Source: Chryseobacterium cucumeris
Lineage (GTDB): Bacteria; Bacteroidota; Bacteroidia; Flavobacteriales; Weeksellaceae
DNA: 64,000 nucleotides
Assembly: GCF_016775705.1 (NCBI RefSeq)
Contig: NZ_CP068760.1
Coordinates: 496,001-560,000, forward strand
Reading direction: 5' to 3'
Below, piece by piece: positions 61,506 to 64,000 of this stretch (its first letter is position 1; the number at the start of each line of letters is the position of its first letter). Under the pieces are notes generated by a model, which saw only the letters and a program-made list of their open reading frames with translations, was not told where the DNA came from and made no database searches. The position numbers were made by a program, and so were the translations under genes.

Positions 61506-62378
61506 TTAACGCATCTGAACTTCTCTCTTATAAATGTTATAAGGTTGTAAGCCTTCTTTCTGCACAATTTTCTGTCCTAAATGGGTACATGAAAATCTTA
61601 TAAAGCCATTGGCAATATTAAAGTTACCTTCATTAATCAGGAAATAAAGAACTCTGGTAAACGGGTATTCCATCGTGCGAAGTCCATCAAAATCTGCAGT
61701 ATACGATTTTCCTTTCTCTACCACAGGAAGTACCTTCACCATGTCTCTCAGCTTTTCTGAAGTTTTATCATAAGGACGGCTGAAAGTATTCAATCCGATA
61801 ACGCCTATTTTATCAGGATATTTCCCCAATTCCTCTATAATCTTCTGATTTCCCGGAATAATGGAAAATTTCAGGTCTTTTGGCTGTTTTTTTAATTTCT
61901 CAGCAACAAAGTTCAGGTTACTGGAGTTGGTTCCATCAAAAATAAATTCTTTTTTATCAGACATCAGACCGCTGCTGATTTCTTCCATTGAAATACTTTC
62001 TTTCGGAGAATCTTTAGGAACTACAAAAACCACTGCATCCGCAGCAAATTTAGCAGGAAGGAACTTCAGATCTGTTCTTTCCTCATATGTTTTAATTTCT
62101 TCAGGATTAAGATTTCTGGACATCACCACCACTTTAGCACTTCCTTTCAAAAGATCAAGAAGTCCTAAGTCTTCTTTCTTGGTTTCTACTTTGATATGTG
62201 TTTCAGGATAGTTGATCATATAGCCATCAGCTAATGCTTCTGTGACGCTTTGAAAAGATTCATCAGTGAAAATGATAAGATCACCTTTGTGATAGGAAGG
62301 AGTATTTTTCTCCTTTTTGCAGCTTGCAAGCATTATGCTCAGAACAAAAATTACTGCAAGCTTGAAACTATTCTTCAT
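61506..62378 (-). CDS. PstS-like substrate-binding lipoprotein
   Basis: A 290-residue lipoprotein (ATG at 62378; lipobox IMLASCKKEK, Cys20) of the PBP-like/PstS domain class. Segments LIIFTDESFQSVTEALADGY, VVVMSRNLNPEEIK, AADAVVFVVPKDSP and EYPFTRVLYFLINEG match phosphate-binding-type proteins. No Pst permease is nearby, so transport of phosphate is doubtful. Its start overlaps the end of the small membrane-protein gene by 11 bp. The frame extends upstream to 62462, but that part runs through the neighbouring gene. Confidence 0.85.
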   Translation of the reverse strand: MKNSFKLAVIFVLSIMLASCKKEKNTPSYHKGDLIIFTDESFQSVTEALADGYMINYPETHIKVETKKEDLGLLDLLKGSAKVVVMSRNLNPEEIKTYEERTDLKFLPAKFAADAVVFVVPKDSPKESISMEEISSGLMSDKKEFIFDGTNSSNLNFVAEKLKKQPKDLKFSIIPGNQKIIEELGKYPDKIGVIGLNTFSRPYDKTSEKLRDMVKVLPVVEKGKSYTADFDGLRTMEYPFTRVLYFLINEGNFNIANGFIRFSCTHLGQKIVQKEGLQPYNIYKREVQMR

Positions 62379-62565
62379 TTCTCGATTTTTTAATTCTTGA
62401 GATCGCTCTGTAAATTCTGAAAATACCATAGATAATGAGCACCACTCCCAATGCATAAGCAACAGCTGGCTCTAAAATAGTAAAGAAGAATTTGTAGACA
62501 ATCACTACAATTCCTAAAACGATATAAAACAATCCCGTAACCAGGGATAACCAATTGAACATCAT
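62368..62565 (-). CDS. Small membrane protein with two helices
   Basis: A 65-residue hydrophobic protein: helix 1 about 5-26 (SLVTGLFYIVLGIVVIVYKF), helix 2 about 32-52 (AVAYALGVVLIIYGIFRIYR), basic C-terminus ISRIKKSRNEE. It overlaps the start of the PstS-like gene by 11 bp, which argues for a real, coupled gene. Function unknown. Confidence 0.72.
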   Translation of the reverse strand: MMFNWLSLVTGLFYIVLGIVVIVYKFFFTILEPAVAYALGVVLIIYGIFRIYRAISRIKKSRNEE

Positions 62566-62580
62566 GTAACAAAAATACCA

Positions 62581-62620
62581 AAAAAAATAAAAAGAGAAGC
62601 ATAAGCCTCTCTTTTTATTT
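62581..62620 (-). terminator. Terminator after tonB
   Basis: AAAAAGAGA (62589-62597) pairs with TCTCTTTTT (62608-62616), with an inner GC/GC pair and flanking A/T tracts. It separates tonB from the small membrane-protein gene, so read-through or a second promoter is needed for the latter. Confidence 0.78.
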
Positions 62621-62640
62621 ATATTTTGAATAAATAAGTC

Positions 62641-63483
62641 TTATTCAAAGTTCATCGTAAATGGTACGCTATAGTAAGATCTAACGCTCTCCCCGTTTCT
62701 CTTCGCAGGAGTCCATTTTTTAAGTTTCTTAACTACACGCATCGCTTCACTGTTGAAGTCGCCGTTTGGAGATTTCTCTTCAATTGTTACATTCGAAACA
62801 GTACCGTCTTTTTCTACAACGAACTTAAGCTTCGCTTTAAGTGTTCCTTCACCTCCTTCCATCAAAGAAGTATCAAAGTTATCACCCAGGAACTTTCTCA
62901 ATGCTCCCATACCTCCAGGATATTCTGCAGACTGGTCAACATCTTTATAGATCTCGTTAGGGTTGTTCGCTTTTACTTCTACTGTACTAGCTTTAGTACC
63001 TGTAGATGGCGGCGGCGGTGGTGGTGTATAAGCCGGAGCTTTTACCCCCTCCTGATTCTGTAAACCAGTTGTTGTTTCCAACTGCTTAGAAATTGGTGGT
63101 GGTGGAGTTTCAATTTTCGGAGCTTTTACAGGCTCAGGAACTACGTTCTGAATAACCTCAATTTTCTCCTCTTCTTTTGGAGGTGGAGGTGGTGGAGGTG
63201 GTTCTTCTTCTTTAGGCTGCTCGATAATCGGATCTTCTTCGATAATATCTACAAGATCTGCCTTCACTTCCTGCTTAGGCGGAGCTGTAAGATTTTTAAT
63301 CGTAAGATAGATGAACGGAGACAAAGCTGCCAAAAGGAATAATGCTGTTCCGATAATAAAAGACTTTGTTAAAAGTCTCGGATACTGATGTCTAAGATCA
63401 TAGGCACCATATTCCTTGTTTCTATTTTCAAATACGATCTCGTCTAAAGTAAGATTCTGACCGTATACATTTTCATCTGCCAT
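62641..63483 (-). CDS. tonB: Energy transducer TonB
   Basis: Couples the proton motive force from ExbBD to outer-membrane transporters. It has 280 residues: a cytoplasmic N-terminus with NLTLDEIVFENRNKEYGAYDLR, a membrane helix (about 41-65), a Pro/Glu-rich spacer (EEPPPPPPPPKEEE), and a C-terminal TonB domain (about 190-280; FVVEKDGTVSNVTIEEKSPN, KWTPAKRNGESVRSYYSVPF). 29 bp downstream of exbD. Confidence 0.95.
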   Translation of the reverse strand: MADENVYGQNLTLDEIVFENRNKEYGAYDLRHQYPRLLTKSFIIGTALFLLAALSPFIYLTIKNLTAPPKQEVKADLVDIIEEDPIIEQPKEEEPPPPPPPPKEEEKIEVIQNVVPEPVKAPKIETPPPPISKQLETTTGLQNQEGVKAPAYTPPPPPPSTGTKASTVEVKANNPNEIYKDVDQSAEYPGGMGALRKFLGDNFDTSLMEGGEGTLKAKLKFVVEKDGTVSNVTIEEKSPNGDFNSEAMRVVKKLKKWTPAKRNGESVRSYYSVPFTMNFE

Positions 63484-63512
63484 AGATTAGATATAACAAT
63501 TTTATGGTTAAA

Positions 63513-64000
63513 TTACTTTGTAGCAGCAGCCGGTGCAGCAGCACCTCCTACTTTTTTCTCATAAATAGCTTTCTCCCAAGGTTTGATATCAGTAACCCCG
63601 TACTGCTCACTTTTGGTAATTGCCATTTCATCAAGAATATCAACAAAGTTCTTATATACAGCATCGTCAGTTGGCTTAATGATCACGGTAAATTTCGTTT
63701 GATCTGCAGCTCTAGATTTTGCCTGCTGAATTACTTTTCTAATTCCTTCTCTATCAAGGGTAGTTTCCATAAGAGTCTGGTCATTCAAGGAAGTAGCATC
63801 CTGCTGGTGCCAGAAAACTCTGTTATTTTTTCCTAATAAGATAGAAATTGAGTTAGAAAGTTTAATTTCTGTTGGAGGTGGTTTTTGTTTTTCATCTTTC
63901 GGTTTAGCCGGAAGACCCAAATCCATAACGTTCGGTTTACTGAACGTAGTTGTGAACATAAAGAAGGTAATCAATAGAAAACCCAAGTCCACCATCGGAG
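63513..64000 (-). CDS. exbD: Biopolymer transporter ExbD/TolR (N-terminus beyond window)
   Basis: Partial. The visible part starts in the membrane helix TPMVDLGFLLITFFMFTTTFSKP, with the conserved Asp of the proton path (VDLGF), then the periplasmic ExbD domain to the stop at 63513. The ATG at 63995 is internal (it is the Met of TPMVDL), so the true start lies to the right of the window. Ends with an Ala-rich tail (AAAPAAATK). Followed by tonB. Confidence 0.93.
   Translation of the reverse strand, partial: PMVDLGFLLITFFMFTTTFSKPNVMDLGLPAKPKDEKQKPPPTEIKLSNSISILLGKNNRVFWHQQDATSLNDQTLMETTLDREGIRKVIQQAKSRAADQTKFTVIIKPTDDAVYKNFVDILDEMAITKSEQYGVTDIKPWEKAIYEKKVGGAAAPAAATK

Noticed and set aside
63100..63250. 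Short GGTGGAGG-type repeats near the right end
   Set aside because: They are the codons of the Pro/Glu-rich spacer of TonB, not a separate repeat or CRISPR.

Overview
The window looks like a chromosomal stretch of a Bacteroidota bacterium of class Flavobacteriia, most likely Chryseobacterium or a close Weeksellaceae relative. The evidence is AT-rich DNA; promoters of the Bacteroidota type (TAnnTTTG -7 box) in front of many genes; four proteins with type IX secretion (T9SS) C-terminal sorting domains; a 39-residue bTHX ribosomal protein; a bacillithiol deacetylase (BshB1); a Bacteroidota-style sdhC-sdhA-sdhB set; and several families largely confined to Bacteroidota (DUF6048/DUF6452, DUF2480, DUF3276, an IPExxVDY-like protein). 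I see no insertion sequence, prophage, CRISPR array or rRNA operon. Most of the window is ordinary core genome.

Layout. 1-6.3 kb: a Xer-type recombinase cut by the window edge, rpsU, tmRNA, then a tight acpP-fabF-rnc-(IPExxVDY-like)-pyk operon closed by a strong terminator. 6.4-10 kb (minus): an aldehyde dehydrogenase and two histidine-degradation genes, hutI and hutG. 10.2-13.5 kb (plus): ruvB, a PaiB-like flavin protein, a metallo-beta-lactamase-fold hydrolase and coaE. 13.6-21.2 kb (minus): two large secreted T9SS cargos, a 1477-residue FN3/GEVED repeat protein and a reprolysin-like metalloprotease. 21.5-29.5 kb (minus): DUF6048/DUF6452 pair, rlmD, a thioredoxin-fold lipoprotein without CxxC, and succinate dehydrogenase. 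29.6-33.8 kb (minus): comEC, a GH99 glycosidase and lpxB. 33.8-37.3 kb: DUF2480, DUF937, bTHX, MATE efflux and a small ankyrin-like protein. 37.4-41 kb: aspS and an astacin-type metalloprotease with a ricin-like domain. 41.1-46.6 kb: purA, a Crp/Fnr regulator, and a Ku-LigD end-joining operon. 46.6-50.2 kb (minus): a delta-60 repeat T9SS cargo, an MscS channel and an SDR. 50.3-54.3 kb: yajC-DUF1573-nusB, a divergent ABC exporter and a PUR-like DUF3276 protein. 54.4-58.7 kb (minus): two more secreted proteins. 58.8-64 kb (minus): tRNA-His, bshB1 and a tonB/exbD-pstS-TPR cluster cut by the right edge.

The most interesting signals are: (1) LigD is divided into a phosphoesterase ORF and a ligase-polymerase ORF exactly at a nine-A run that contains an in-frame A AAA AAA slippery heptamer, while the ligase frame stays open upstream through a LigD-like linker; (2) two near-identical 14-bp dyads (TTGTC-N4-GACAA type) sit upstream of the Crp/Fnr gene and of neighbouring purA, each centred 33 bp from a -7-like box; (3) lpxB and the DUF2480 gene have divergent promoters whose -7 boxes are only 2 bp apart; (4) a GH99 enzyme resembles animal endomannosidase closely; (5) an ABC exporter gene appears to be leaderless.
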